Below are positions 57,216 to 64,000 of a stretch of 64,000 bases of DNA, in pieces. The DNA comes from an uncultured Oscillospiraceae bacterium (GTDB taxonomy: Bacteria > Bacillota > Clostridia > Oscillospirales > Ruminococcaceae), in assembly GCA_934465295.1 (NCBI GenBank), contig CAKSKU010000007.1, positions 1-64,000 on the forward strand, written 5' to 3'. Below the pieces are notes generated by a model. It did no database searches and had not been told where the DNA came from. It saw only the letters and a list, made by a program, of their open reading frames with translations. The position numbers and the translations under genes were made by a program. How positions within the stretch are numbered: the stretch's first letter is position 1; the number at the start of each line of letters is the position of its first letter.

Positions 57216-58307
57216 ATGGGCGGTTTTGTTCTGGATAATGAAAATGATATGTTTGAGCCCGATGTCAACATAAAAGTCGTAGGTGTCGGCGGAGGCGGCG
57301 GCAACGCCCTCAACTGCATGGTAGTTGCAGGCATCAAGGACGTTGACTATATCGCTGTAAATACCGACGCAAAGGCACTCCACTCCTCAAAGGCTTCTCA
57401 CAAGGTTCAGATCGGTGAAAAGCTCACCCGAGGCAGAGGTGCAGGCAATAAGCCCGATGTCGGCGAACGCTCCGCTCAGGAAAACAAGGACGAGATCGCA
57501 GCTGCTCTCAAGGGCGCACAGATGGTATTCATCGCAGCAGGTATGGGCGGCGGCACAGGCACAGGCGCAGCTCCCGTTGTTGCAGAGATCGCTCAGGAGC
57601 TCGATATTCTCACAGTTGCCGTTGTTACAAAGCCCTTCAACTTCGAGCAGAAGGCTAAGATGATACAGGCTGAAAAAGGTATCGAAGAGCTCAAAAAGCA
57701 CGTTGACTCCCTCATCGTTATCCCTAACGAAAGACTTCTCGTCGGCTCTGAAAAGCCGCTCACAATGAAAGAATCCTTCGCAATGGCTGATGATATCCTC
57801 AAGACGGGCGTTAAGTCCATCGCTGAACTTATCACAGTTGAAGGTATGATAAACCTTGACTTTGCCGATGTTGAAACAACAATGAAGAACGCAGGCTATG
57901 CTCACATGGCTATCGGTCACGGCTCGGGCAAGGACAAGGCTCAGGAAGCTGCAAACGCAGTTATCACTTCTCCGCTTCTCGAAACATCTATCAGCGGTGC
58001 TACAAGATTGCTTGTTAATATCGTTATGTCCGAAGATGTTCTCGCATCTGATGTTGATATGGCTACAAAGCTCATATCCGAGGCTGCCGATCCTAACGTC
58101 AGCATGATCTTCGGTACTTCGTTCGATGAAACTCTCCAGGACGAGATAAACATCACCGTTATCGCCGCAGGTTTTGTCGGAATGGACAATCCCGATGCTG
58201 TTTCCGAGGAAGCCGCTCCTGCCGAGCAGGCTGCCGCTCCCGAGCAGAAATCAAGCAGTGCTATCGACGATTACTCCGCACTTTTCCAGATCTTCAACGA
58301 CCGCTAA
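57216..58307 (+). CDS. ftsZ: Cell division GTPase FtsZ
   Basis: 363 residues. Tubulin-like GTPase forming the Z ring. VVGVGGGGGNALNCMVVAGI, the tubulin signature AAGMGGGTGTGAAPVVAEIA (about 108-127), VTKPFNFEQKAK and NLDFADVETTMKNAGYAHMA (T7 region). After the globular part (about residue 325) is an Ala/Glu/Pro linker and a C-terminal peptide AIDDYSALFQIFNDR that differs from the usual FtsA/SepF-binding consensus (D/E-I-P-x-F-L), consistent with the missing ftsA. AGGAGG ribosome binding site. Terminator downstream at 58405. Confidence 0.96.
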   Translation: MGGFVLDNENDMFEPDVNIKVVGVGGGGGNALNCMVVAGIKDVDYIAVNTDAKALHSSKASHKVQIGEKLTRGRGAGNKPDVGERSAQENKDEIAAALKGAQMVFIAAGMGGGTGTGAAPVVAEIAQELDILTVAVVTKPFNFEQKAKMIQAEKGIEELKKHVDSLIVIPNERLLVGSEKPLTMKESFAMADDILKTGVKSIAELITVEGMINLDFADVETTMKNAGYAHMAIGHGSGKDKAQEAANAVITSPLLETSISGATRLLVNIVMSEDVLASDVDMATKLISEAADPNVSMIFGTSFDETLQDEINITVIAAGFVGMDNPDAVSEEAAPAEQAAAPEQKSSSAIDDYSALFQIFNDR

Positions 58308-58404
58308 GGCGGAGAAGCTCCGCTGCAAATTTGCGCTATGCTTCACTTCGTTCCGCTTGTTAGCGATGAAAATAAGTTTGCTGCAAAAAATTTAACACAC
58401 AAGG

Positions 58405-58432
58405 GGCGCACAGGACAAGTGCGCCTTTTTAT
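58405..58432 (+). terminator. Terminator after ftsZ
   Basis: GGCGCAC (58405-58411) / GTGCGCC (58419-58425) followed by TTTTTATTT. An additional GCGGAG/CTCCGC hairpin lies right after the ftsZ stop. Confidence 0.82.
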
Positions 58433-58546
58433 TTGACTTTTAGCCGCAGCAAATGCAGATAAAATCCCGTTTTTCCCAGTAAAATTATCAATTTAAAAAA
58501 CTGTCAACTATTAACCGGAAATGTTGTCAATTATCTAAATAATTGA

Positions 58547-58575
58547 TTGACTAAAGCGCAGAAATATGCTATAAT
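58547..58575 (+). promoter_or_regulatory. Promoter of the FecR operon
   Basis: TTGACT (58547-58552), 17-bp spacer, TATAAT (58570-58575). A MITE copy lies between it and the first gene, so the transcript leader carries the palindrome. Confidence 0.7.
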
Positions 58576-58619
58576 TAATAGAGTTTTGTCCGAAATCATC
58601 GGAATGTACACATAATTTT

Positions 58620-58736
58620 ATACTTATTTTTAAACTGAAAGTGTAAAAAAATCAAGCAAAAGTCGTAGCTGTTGAAAACAGGTTTATATGGCTTTTGCGC
58701 CGATTTTTTGTCTGCACTTTGATTAAAATTTAGTAT
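58620..58736. mobile_element. MITE-like palindromic repeat, copy 4 (variant A), in an operon leader
   Basis: 117 bp. Left end ATACTTATTTTTAAACTGAA identical to copy 1, right end with TGATTAAAATTTAGTAT. Single GTTGAAAACAG unit in the centre where copy 1 has three. Inner AAAAATCAAGCAAAA / TTTTGCGCCGATTTTT. Lies between promoter (58547-58575) and start codon (58765). Confidence 0.8.
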
Positions 58737-58764
58737 TACAAATACAGCGTGGTGATGCCAAAGA

Positions 58765-59874
58765 ATGAAATTCGATGAATTTATCCATGATAATCTTAAG
58801 ATAATACTGATAGCAATTGCCGCCCTTTTCGCCGTAATTGTCGGTGCGGTCGCTTTAAGCGTTGCATTCGGCGGCGAAACTACCCGAAATCTTACTATAA
58901 ATGAGATAAGCGGCGACGTCGTTATAATCCGAGGCGAAAAGCAGTTCTATGCCAACAGGCGGACTGTCCTGCAGAGCGGCGACGTTATAAACACTGCGGA
59001 AAACGGGAATGTCCGTGTAAAGATCGACAGTGACAAGTTCATTTCGGTCGAGCCGAACAGTGCCGTTTACGTTTTCTACACCAATGTCTCGGACAAGGGC
59101 GAGGTCTCCGTCAACATCGCAGGCGGCGCAGTTACCTGCCAGCTCAACAAGCCCTTGAAAAAGAGCGAGAAATTCCGTGTGCTTACCCCGAACGCCGCTG
59201 TAAGCGTCCGAGGAACAGTCTTCCGAACGGAATTCAGCTACGAAAGCAAGTATATGGGCTATGAAAATGTAATGCTCACCCACGTTCAGGATTTTGACGG
59301 GCAAGTTCTGCTCCAACTCTACGGAACGGACGGCGAAAAGGTCGAAGAGCCTATGCTCCTCACCGAACGGACAGGTGCTGAAATGATATCGGCGGACAGC
59401 TTTGCGCAGTATGGTTATCTTAATTACGATATCAACATCTATGACCTTAAAGAGATCACGATAAAGGAGCTTATAAGGATAAGCGGTGAAAAAGCGCTTG
59501 CTTACAGCCTTGACGAGCTCAACTCCGCATTCCGTGCAGTCAGCCAGAGCAACGCCCTGACCGAGACTGTGACCGTTTCGCAGGAAACAACAACGGCGTC
59601 CGAGACGACCGCTCCTCCGACTGAGACCACAACGACACGGGAAACTGCGGTCACAACTCCCGATACCGTCGAGACCGTACCGCCCGAATCAAGTGCGCCG
59701 CTCACTCCGGGTACAACGCTTGAAACTCACATCTACACAACGTTCCCCGGTCCGAAATGGTGGCAGATGCCTAACCCGAACCCCGACCCTTGGGACGATT
59801 ACAGCATTGATGATTATTTTGACGACTATGACCTTAACAGATCCGATGAGGAAACCTCTGAATTTGAACATTGA
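58765..59874 (+). CDS. FecR-domain membrane-anchored protein
   Basis: 369 residues. Membrane helix near the N-terminus (IILIAIAALFAVIVGAVALS, about 12-31), then a FecR-like beta domain (about 45-190: GDVVIIRGEKQFYANRRTVL, QSGDVINTAENGNVRVKIDS, VRGTVFRTEF typical of FecR), then a helical segment and a Thr/Glu/Pro-rich linker (about 270-320: TETTTTRETAVTTPDTVETV) ending in an acidic tail. In Gram-negatives FecR controls ECF sigma factors; there is no sigma factor here. A role as an outer-face beta-scaffold is inferred. Second FecR protein follows 17 bp on. Confidence 0.8.
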   Translation: MKFDEFIHDNLKIILIAIAALFAVIVGAVALSVAFGGETTRNLTINEISGDVVIIRGEKQFYANRRTVLQSGDVINTAENGNVRVKIDSDKFISVEPNSAVYVFYTNVSDKGEVSVNIAGGAVTCQLNKPLKKSEKFRVLTPNAAVSVRGTVFRTEFSYESKYMGYENVMLTHVQDFDGQVLLQLYGTDGEKVEEPMLLTERTGAEMISADSFAQYGYLNYDINIYDLKEITIKELIRISGEKALAYSLDELNSAFRAVSQSNALTETVTVSQETTTASETTAPPTETTTTRETAVTTPDTVETVPPESSAPLTPGTTLETHIYTTFPGPKWWQMPNPNPDPWDDYSIDDYFDDYDLNRSDEETSEFEH

Positions 59875-59891
59875 CCGAAAGGAAGTTTAAA

Positions 59892-61658
59892 ATGAAAAAG
59901 CTCAATATACCGCTTATACCTGTTATCACAGGCTCGCTCGCACTTATTGCGGTCGTTGCCGTGATGATCGTTCTCTTCGGCGGCAAGTCGAACGCAGGAC
60001 TTTACATAACCGAAGCGACAGGAACAGTCGGCATAACCTCCGCAGATGAATCCGTTCAGGCAGATTCGAGTGCCGCTCTCAAGGAGGGTGACGTTATCAC
60101 GGTCGGCGAGGGCGCAAGCTGCAAGATCGTGTATAGAACCAAAAAAAACGCAGACGATATCTATATGGTGCTTTCCGAGAACACACAGGCTGTCCTCACC
60201 GCAGAGCCTAAAAGCAAGGACGGCGGCGAGCTGCTCCTCAACCGCGGTTCGGTCATCTGCAATTTTGCCGAGCTTGACAAGGCGCAGATCAACATTCGCA
60301 CCGCAGATGCAAAAATTTACCCATCGGGAACTGTTTCCAAGGTTGCTTGGCTGACGGAGGACTTCAGCTCCTACACCGATGTTTATGCTTTTATGGGAAA
60401 TGCCAAGATACAGCTTTATGATGTTCAGGGCAATGCTGTCAACTCACCCGAATTTCTTGCAGAAAAGCTTGCAGGACGTGTGACGACAAACGACCTCGGC
60501 CCTGTTTTCTCCTATCTCAACATTCAGTTCCCGCTCACCGACCTTACTGCAAAGGATCTCAAAAATCTTATCACGATAAGCCAGCTCAACGAAAACTTCA
60601 CCTATACGACAGATGAACTCAAGGCTGCTTATTCCAATGTTTCGGGTGGGGAAACGATCGAAGATGAAACGACTGCCACAAGCTCCGAGGTGATACAAAC
60701 AGCTGAACCTATCGAGACAACGGCCACGGGTCTTGTTACCGATACGCCTAACCACGAGATAACTCTTCCAAACAGCAACAACACAACTACCACAACTGCC
60801 GCACAGCCTCAGCAGACAACGACCACCACCGCAGCAGCTCCCGTAACACCCGCCGAAACGACCGACAGCGGCGACATCGAGGAAACTCCCGAGGACATCG
60901 ACCCAAGCTCTACGCACACCGTTACTATTATAATCGGTGATGATGAGATCGTTCAGGAGGTCGAACACGGCGGTACCGCCGATATGCCTGCCGAACCCGA
61001 AATAAGCGGAAAGACCTTTGTTGGCTGGGATAAGCCTTACACCAACATCACCGAGGACACCGTCATCACGGCCATCTTCAAGGACGGCGGCAGCACAAGC
61101 ACCGATGTTTACCACAATGTCACCATCATTATCGCCGACCGTGAAACGACCATTCAGGTCAAGGACGGCGAAGCTGCACCTCTCCCAAGCACCGTGAACA
61201 TCGAGGGCTACACCTTCATCGGCTGGGACAAGGACTTCTCCGCAGTTTACTCCGATATGACTGTCACAGCTATACTTCAGCCAAATTCCGCAGCGCAGTA
61301 CACCGTAACATTTATGGTCGGCGGAATACCTTATCCGACTATCGTTGAAGCAGGCGGAAACGCTATCGCTCCCATCACCCCGACCGTTGACGCAGAGGGC
61401 AACGAATTCATCGGCTGGGACAAATCGCTCCTAAATATCACCTCCGATATGACCATCACGGCGATGTTCGCATCACCCGAATACACCGTTACCTTTATTG
61501 TCGAGGGCATCAGCTATCCCGTTAAGGTCAAGAAGGGCGAGACCGCAACAGTCCCTGTAAATCCCACAACGGACAGCATGGGAAAAACCTTCATCGGCTG
61601 GGACGCTTCATTCACCAATGTTCAGAGCGACCTGACCGTAAATGCGATCTTTATGTAA
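59892..61658 (+). CDS. FecR-domain protein with four Flg_new (InlB B-type) repeats
   Basis: 588 residues from the ATG at 59892 (GAAAGGAAG upstream). Membrane helix (ITGSLALIAVVAVMIVLFGG, about 13-32), FecR-type beta domain (about 35-190: SSAALKEGDVITVGEGASCK, LLNRGSVICNF), Thr-rich linker (about 250-340), then four repeats of about 57 residues, each ending G-K/Y-x-F-I/V-G-W-D-K/A and V-T-A-I/M-F: GKTFVGWDKPYTN, GYTFIGWDKDFSA, GNEFIGWDKSLLN, GKTFIGWDASFTN. Such Listeria-Bacteroides repeats occur in cell-surface adhesins. A surface binding role is inferred. 23 bp before the cyclophilin gene. Confidence 0.82.
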   Translation: MKKLNIPLIPVITGSLALIAVVAVMIVLFGGKSNAGLYITEATGTVGITSADESVQADSSAALKEGDVITVGEGASCKIVYRTKKNADDIYMVLSENTQAVLTAEPKSKDGGELLLNRGSVICNFAELDKAQINIRTADAKIYPSGTVSKVAWLTEDFSSYTDVYAFMGNAKIQLYDVQGNAVNSPEFLAEKLAGRVTTNDLGPVFSYLNIQFPLTDLTAKDLKNLITISQLNENFTYTTDELKAAYSNVSGGETIEDETTATSSEVIQTAEPIETTATGLVTDTPNHEITLPNSNNTTTTTAAQPQQTTTTTAAAPVTPAETTDSGDIEETPEDIDPSSTHTVTIIIGDDEIVQEVEHGGTADMPAEPEISGKTFVGWDKPYTNITEDTVITAIFKDGGSTSTDVYHNVTIIIADRETTIQVKDGEAAPLPSTVNIEGYTFIGWDKDFSAVYSDMTVTAILQPNSAAQYTVTFMVGGIPYPTIVEAGGNAIAPITPTVDAEGNEFIGWDKSLLNITSDMTITAMFASPEYTVTFIVEGISYPVKVKKGETATVPVNPTTDSMGKTFIGWDASFTNVQSDLTVNAIFM

Positions 61659-61681
61659 AATAAGGCAAAGGAGAATTTTAA

Positions 61682-62467
61682 ATGTTCAATAAAAAAACTT
61701 TGAAAAGATCGGCTGTTATACTCGCAGCCGTAATGAGTGCGGCAATGCTTTTCAGCGGCTGCAAAGGCACAAGCACAGTAGATGATGAAAACTCTATCGT
61801 AAATGCTATTAAGGAGCAGGACTCCGCAAATGCTAATGCCCAGGACGCAGTTATCTACAACTTTCAGATGCCCGAGATCGGCGAAAAGATCGCTGTTATC
61901 ACCGTCAAGGACTACGGCGATATCAAGATCAAGCTTTTCCCCGAAGTCGCTTCAAAGGGCGTGGAAAACTTCACGGGGCTTGCAGATATGGGCTACTATG
62001 ACGAACTCACTTTCCACCGTATCATCAGCAACTTTATGATACAGGGCGGCGACCCGAAGGGCAACGGCACAGGCGGCAAGAGCATCTGGGGCGACCAGTT
62101 TGACGGCGGCATCCCCGAGGGACTTTACCATTTCAGCGGCGCAGTTGCATACGCAAACAGCGGCTCGACCGCCACAAACGGCAGCCAGTTCTATATCGTG
62201 AACACACCCGAGGGCTATCTCCAGAACACCTGCGAGGAGCTTATGCAGTATGACCCATCAACATATTCATGGCCGCAGAACGTTGTCGAAATGTACAACG
62301 AAAAGGGCGGCACACCGTTCCTCGACGGCAGCTACACAGTTTTCGGACAGGTTTTCGAGGGACTTGACATCGTTCGTGAGCTTGGAAACGTTGAAACGGA
62401 CGAAAATGACAAGCCCTTGAAGCAGGTACAGATGGAATCCGTAAAGATCGTTGACTATGAGGGCTGA
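61682..62467 (+). CDS. Peptidyl-prolyl cis-trans isomerase (cyclophilin) lipoprotein
   Basis: 261 residues. Lipobox LFSGC with lipidated Cys27, then an about 40-residue linker and a cyclophilin domain: VITVKDYGDIKIKLFPEVAS, LTFHRIISNFMIQGGDPKGN (catalytic Arg in FHR), GSQFYIVNTPEG, and DGSYTVFGQVFEGLDIV. Catalyses proline isomerisation on the outer face of the membrane, likely assisting folding of exported proteins such as the two FecR proteins encoded just before it. Start after AAGGAG. Ends the operon. Confidence 0.9.
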   Translation: MFNKKTLKRSAVILAAVMSAAMLFSGCKGTSTVDDENSIVNAIKEQDSANANAQDAVIYNFQMPEIGEKIAVITVKDYGDIKIKLFPEVASKGVENFTGLADMGYYDELTFHRIISNFMIQGGDPKGNGTGGKSIWGDQFDGGIPEGLYHFSGAVAYANSGSTATNGSQFYIVNTPEGYLQNTCEELMQYDPSTYSWPQNVVEMYNEKGGTPFLDGSYTVFGQVFEGLDIVRELGNVETDENDKPLKQVQMESVKIVDYEG

Positions 62468-62482
62468 TAATGCTTAAGAACA

Positions 62483-62520
62483 AAATGCCTTTGCACGGAA
62501 ATATTCGTGCAAAGGCATTT
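62483..62520 (+). terminator. Terminator after the cyclophilin gene
   Basis: AAATGCCTTTGCAC (62483-62496) / GTGCAAAGGCATTT (62507-62520), 14-bp perfect stem followed by TTCGTGTTTTTT. Confidence 0.9.
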
Positions 62521-62553
62521 TTCGTGTTTTTTAAACTTTTTTGCAAAAAGCCC

Positions 62554-62582
62554 TTGACAAAAGCAATGAAATGAGATATAAT
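62554..62582 (+). promoter_or_regulatory. Promoter of tRNA-Pro
   Basis: Perfect TTGACA (62554-62559), 17-bp spacer, perfect TATAAT (62577-62582). Confidence 0.85.
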
Positions 62583-62593
62583 AATATAGTCGT

Positions 62594-62670
62594 CGGGGTG
62601 TGGCGCAGATTGGTAGCGCGCTACCTTGGGGTGGTAGAGGCCGTGGGTTCAAGTCCCGTCACTCCGACCA
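62594..62670 (+). tRNA. tRNA-Pro (anticodon GGG)
   Basis: Acceptor CGGGGTG (62594-62600) pairs with CACTCCG (62660-62666), discriminator A, encoded CCA. Anticodon stem CTACC/GGTAG with loop TTGGGGT, anticodon GGG (62628-62630) reading CCC/CCU. T-loop GGGTTCAAGTCCC canonical. D-arm with GGC...GGTAGCGC. Confidence 0.96.
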
Positions 62671-62676
62671 GAAAAA

Positions 62677-62722
62677 AACCGTTGCAAAGCGTGATTTCAC
62701 GTTTTGCAACGGTTTTCTTTTT
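62677..62722 (+). terminator. Terminator after tRNA-Pro
   Basis: AACCGTTGCAAAGCGTG / CACGTTTTGCAACGGTT long stem with ATTT loop, then TTCTTTTTG. Confidence 0.88.
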
Positions 62723-62735
62723 GCATTGATGTAAA

Positions 62736-62806
62736 AACCCGCCTGATACCGATCAAAACCTGCCTGCACATTAGCACAGAACAGAACTTGGGTATCAGGC
62801 GGGGTT
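62736..62806 (-). terminator. Hairpin after the M56 peptidase gene
   Basis: AACCCGCCTGATACC (62736-62750) / GGTATCAGGCGGGGTT (62791-62806) long stem with a 40-nt loop, four bases beyond the stop codon of the minus-strand gene; T-run follows on the minus strand. Confidence 0.65.
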
Positions 62807-62809
62807 GCT

Positions 62810-63895
62810 TTATCCTGCGGTTTCTTCCGCATAGACCGAAAAGATGTACACTTCGTCCGAGCCATACTCAAACGCAGTGCCGACATTGGTGTTTTGTATA
62901 ACGAAAGTATCGATCACGGACTCTTCCGATGATGCTGTACTATTATCGTCCGAAACGATGAACAGCATGTCCGCTGCTGTTTCGACTGATGCTGCCTCGC
63001 CGATCGGCTGACAATAAAAATTCGCACAGACTGCCGCCGCAAGTGTCAGCACTGCTGCAAAAACGGTGACGGCAGGACATCTGCTCCGTCTGCCCGACAT
63101 AATGCTTACCACTCTTTCCTTTAAGCTGCCGCCCGTAAAGCTTGGCTCGCACAGCTCACTGCGGCGCTCCTCCATATTTATCAGCGTCATTGCGTACTCA
63201 TCGGGGGCGCATTTTCCGTGAAGCACTGCCGAACGGTCACAGGCAAGCTCGACATCTCTTTCCGCCAAGGCGAGCATCGCCCAAACGAGCGGATCAAACC
63301 AATGCACAGCCGCACATGCCGCCAAGACAGCCTTATATATGACATCGAAGCTTTTTATATGTCCAAGCTCATGGCAAAGGATATTTTTCAATTGGGCTTC
63401 ATCCGCTTTGGCGGCAAATTTCGGAATTATTATCCGTGGGAAAATCACGCCGTATGTAAAGGGCGTATCGGTCAGGTCGGAAACGCAGAGCGTCACCCTG
63501 CGGCGAATTTTATATTCCGTCAGAAGCGGTTCAAGATTATATTCACAGGGAAGTGCGCAGGAGAACTCCCTGCGTGTCTTTATATGCTTAAAGAGGAACA
63601 GCGCACCCGTGAAAACTGCACCGAATATCCACAGAAGCCGCATAAATTCAGGGATATCCGCAGTTATTGAAATACTCGGCAAGCTGAAATATTCACGGCT
63701 TTCATAGACGGCGTTGTCGGAAATGCTTACGGTGACAACACTGACATTGCCAAAAGGAACAAGCAGCCTTGCCGCCGCTGCCAACCAGAGAAGCTTCGCC
63801 GTGCCGCCTGCGACCGCCGAGGGAAAAAGCCTGCGGAGCGCCATTACAAGAAGTATCACAGCCGAAGCCGAGACGCTCATACCGATAATATCCAT
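62810..63895 (-). CDS. BlaR1/MecR1-type M56 metallopeptidase
   Basis: 361 residues. Four or so membrane segments (near 5-22, 33-50, 88-108, 195-215, 285-305) surround a gluzincin site: LKNILCHELGHIKSFDVIYK (HELGH) and ALAERDVELACDRSAVLHG (third ligand Glu). The cytoplasmic/transmembrane peptidase part of BlaR1/MecR1 is complete, but the large extracellular penicillin-binding sensor domain of true BlaR1 is missing: only about 60 residues follow the last helix. It probably cleaves or signals to the BlaI-like repressor encoded directly upstream. Start ATG at 63895 after GGGGGGC. Confidence 0.85.
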   Translation of the reverse strand: MDIIGMSVSASAVILLVMALRRLFPSAVAGGTAKLLWLAAAARLLVPFGNVSVVTVSISDNAVYESREYFSLPSISITADIPEFMRLLWIFGAVFTGALFLFKHIKTRREFSCALPCEYNLEPLLTEYKIRRRVTLCVSDLTDTPFTYGVIFPRIIIPKFAAKADEAQLKNILCHELGHIKSFDVIYKAVLAACAAVHWFDPLVWAMLALAERDVELACDRSAVLHGKCAPDEYAMTLINMEERRSELCEPSFTGGSLKERVVSIMSGRRSRCPAVTVFAAVLTLAAAVCANFYCQPIGEAASVETAADMLFIVSDDNSTASSEESVIDTFVIQNTNVGTAFEYGSDEVYIFSVYAEETAG

Positions 63896-63908
63896 ACTCT
63901 GCCCCCCG

Positions 63909-64000
63909 TTATTTCAAGCTGTTCACAAGGTCCTTCAAAGCGGCTATCTCATCACGGGAGAGCCGCTTTGAATTCAGCAGTGAAGCGACCAGCATATCCG
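63909..64000 (-). CDS. BlaI/MecI-family repressor, C-terminal part only
   Basis: The minus strand at the window edge reads DMLVASLLNSKRLSRDEIAA then LKDLVNSLK and a stop at 63909. This matches the C-terminal dimerisation helix of BlaI/MecI (L-V-A-S-L-L...L-S-x-x-E-I-x-x-L). The HTH lies outside the window. Ends 14 bp before the M56 start, the usual blaI-blaR1 order. Confidence 0.8.
   Translation of the reverse strand, partial: DMLVASLLNSKRLSRDEIAALKDLVNSLK

Noticed and set aside
62455..62652. Minus-strand frame beginning MNPRPLPPQ
   Set aside because: Antisense to tRNA-Pro and its promoter; translation artefact of the same type.

Overview
The window looks like a chromosomal segment from an anaerobic low-to-moderate-GC Firmicute, most likely a Ruminococcus-like or Eubacterium siraeum-like member of the Oscillospiraceae/Ruminococcaceae. 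The basis is a ferredoxin-dependent 2-oxoacid oxidoreductase operon, a 2-hydroxyacyl-CoA dehydratase-type protein, a MurE with the meso-DAP motif, PASTA-type penicillin-binding protein, AGGAGG-type ribosome binding sites and consensus TTGACA-17-TATAAT promoters. The assignment is an inference from gene content; there is no rRNA in the window.

Layout. 1-1030: the 3' piece of a tRNA-Leu(CAG) (probable integration scar) followed by a toxin-antitoxin pair whose toxin is frameshifted. 1160-14060: mixed housekeeping and envelope genes (DUF4349 lipoprotein, phosphopantetheinyl transferase, DUF3810, DUF1015, an EF-G paralogue, xpt, aldo/keto reductase). 14291-16370: tRNA-Ser(GGA), a GNAT, a second toxin-antitoxin locus whose PIN toxin is also frameshifted, and dtd. 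16545-20546: an accessory island of small hypothetical genes that resemble immunity proteins, with a tandem mosaic paralogue pair. 21517-24784: a MinD-like ATPase plus a four-gene VOR/KOR-type oxidoreductase operon. 24821-25411: a P-loop kinase gene broken by a 99-bp palindromic element. 25506-33814 (mostly minus): chemoreceptor, HD hydrolase, SDR, ArsC-like, FliD-like, dehydratase-like, galU and a bacterial RING-type zinc protein. 34015-37352: TVP38, HAD and uvrC in one overlapping operon. 38212-43388 (minus): eno, metA, lipoprotein, GNAT, HD. 44052-58307: a division and cell wall (dcw) cluster, mraZ-rsmH-ftsL-pbp-murE/murF fusion-mraY-ftsW-murG-murA-ftsQ-ftsZ, lacking murC, murD and ftsA. 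58765-62467: two membrane-anchored FecR-domain proteins and a cyclophilin lipoprotein. 62594-64000: tRNA-Pro(GGG) and a BlaR1/BlaI-type pair running off the end.

Two dispersed repeat families are the most distinctive non-genic feature. The first is a 95-153 bp MITE-like palindrome (four copies: 2227, 24996, 29393, 58620); one copy disrupts a gene and another lies in an operon leader. The second is a 740-860 bp composite inverted repeat (three copies: 4977, 37353, 39849) with nested GCGCAATTCAC hairpins and a core found in both orientations; all three copies abut the 3' ends of genes. Both toxin-antitoxin loci retain apparently intact antitoxin frames while the toxins carry single-base frameshifts.

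Functionally the right half is dominated by envelope growth: lipid-linked peptidoglycan precursor synthesis (MurE/F, MraY, MurG, MurA), polymerisation (FtsW and PBP), divisome assembly (FtsL, FtsQ, FtsZ), and exported anchored proteins and a foldase immediately downstream. All function calls come from motif recognition by eye; no database search was run.
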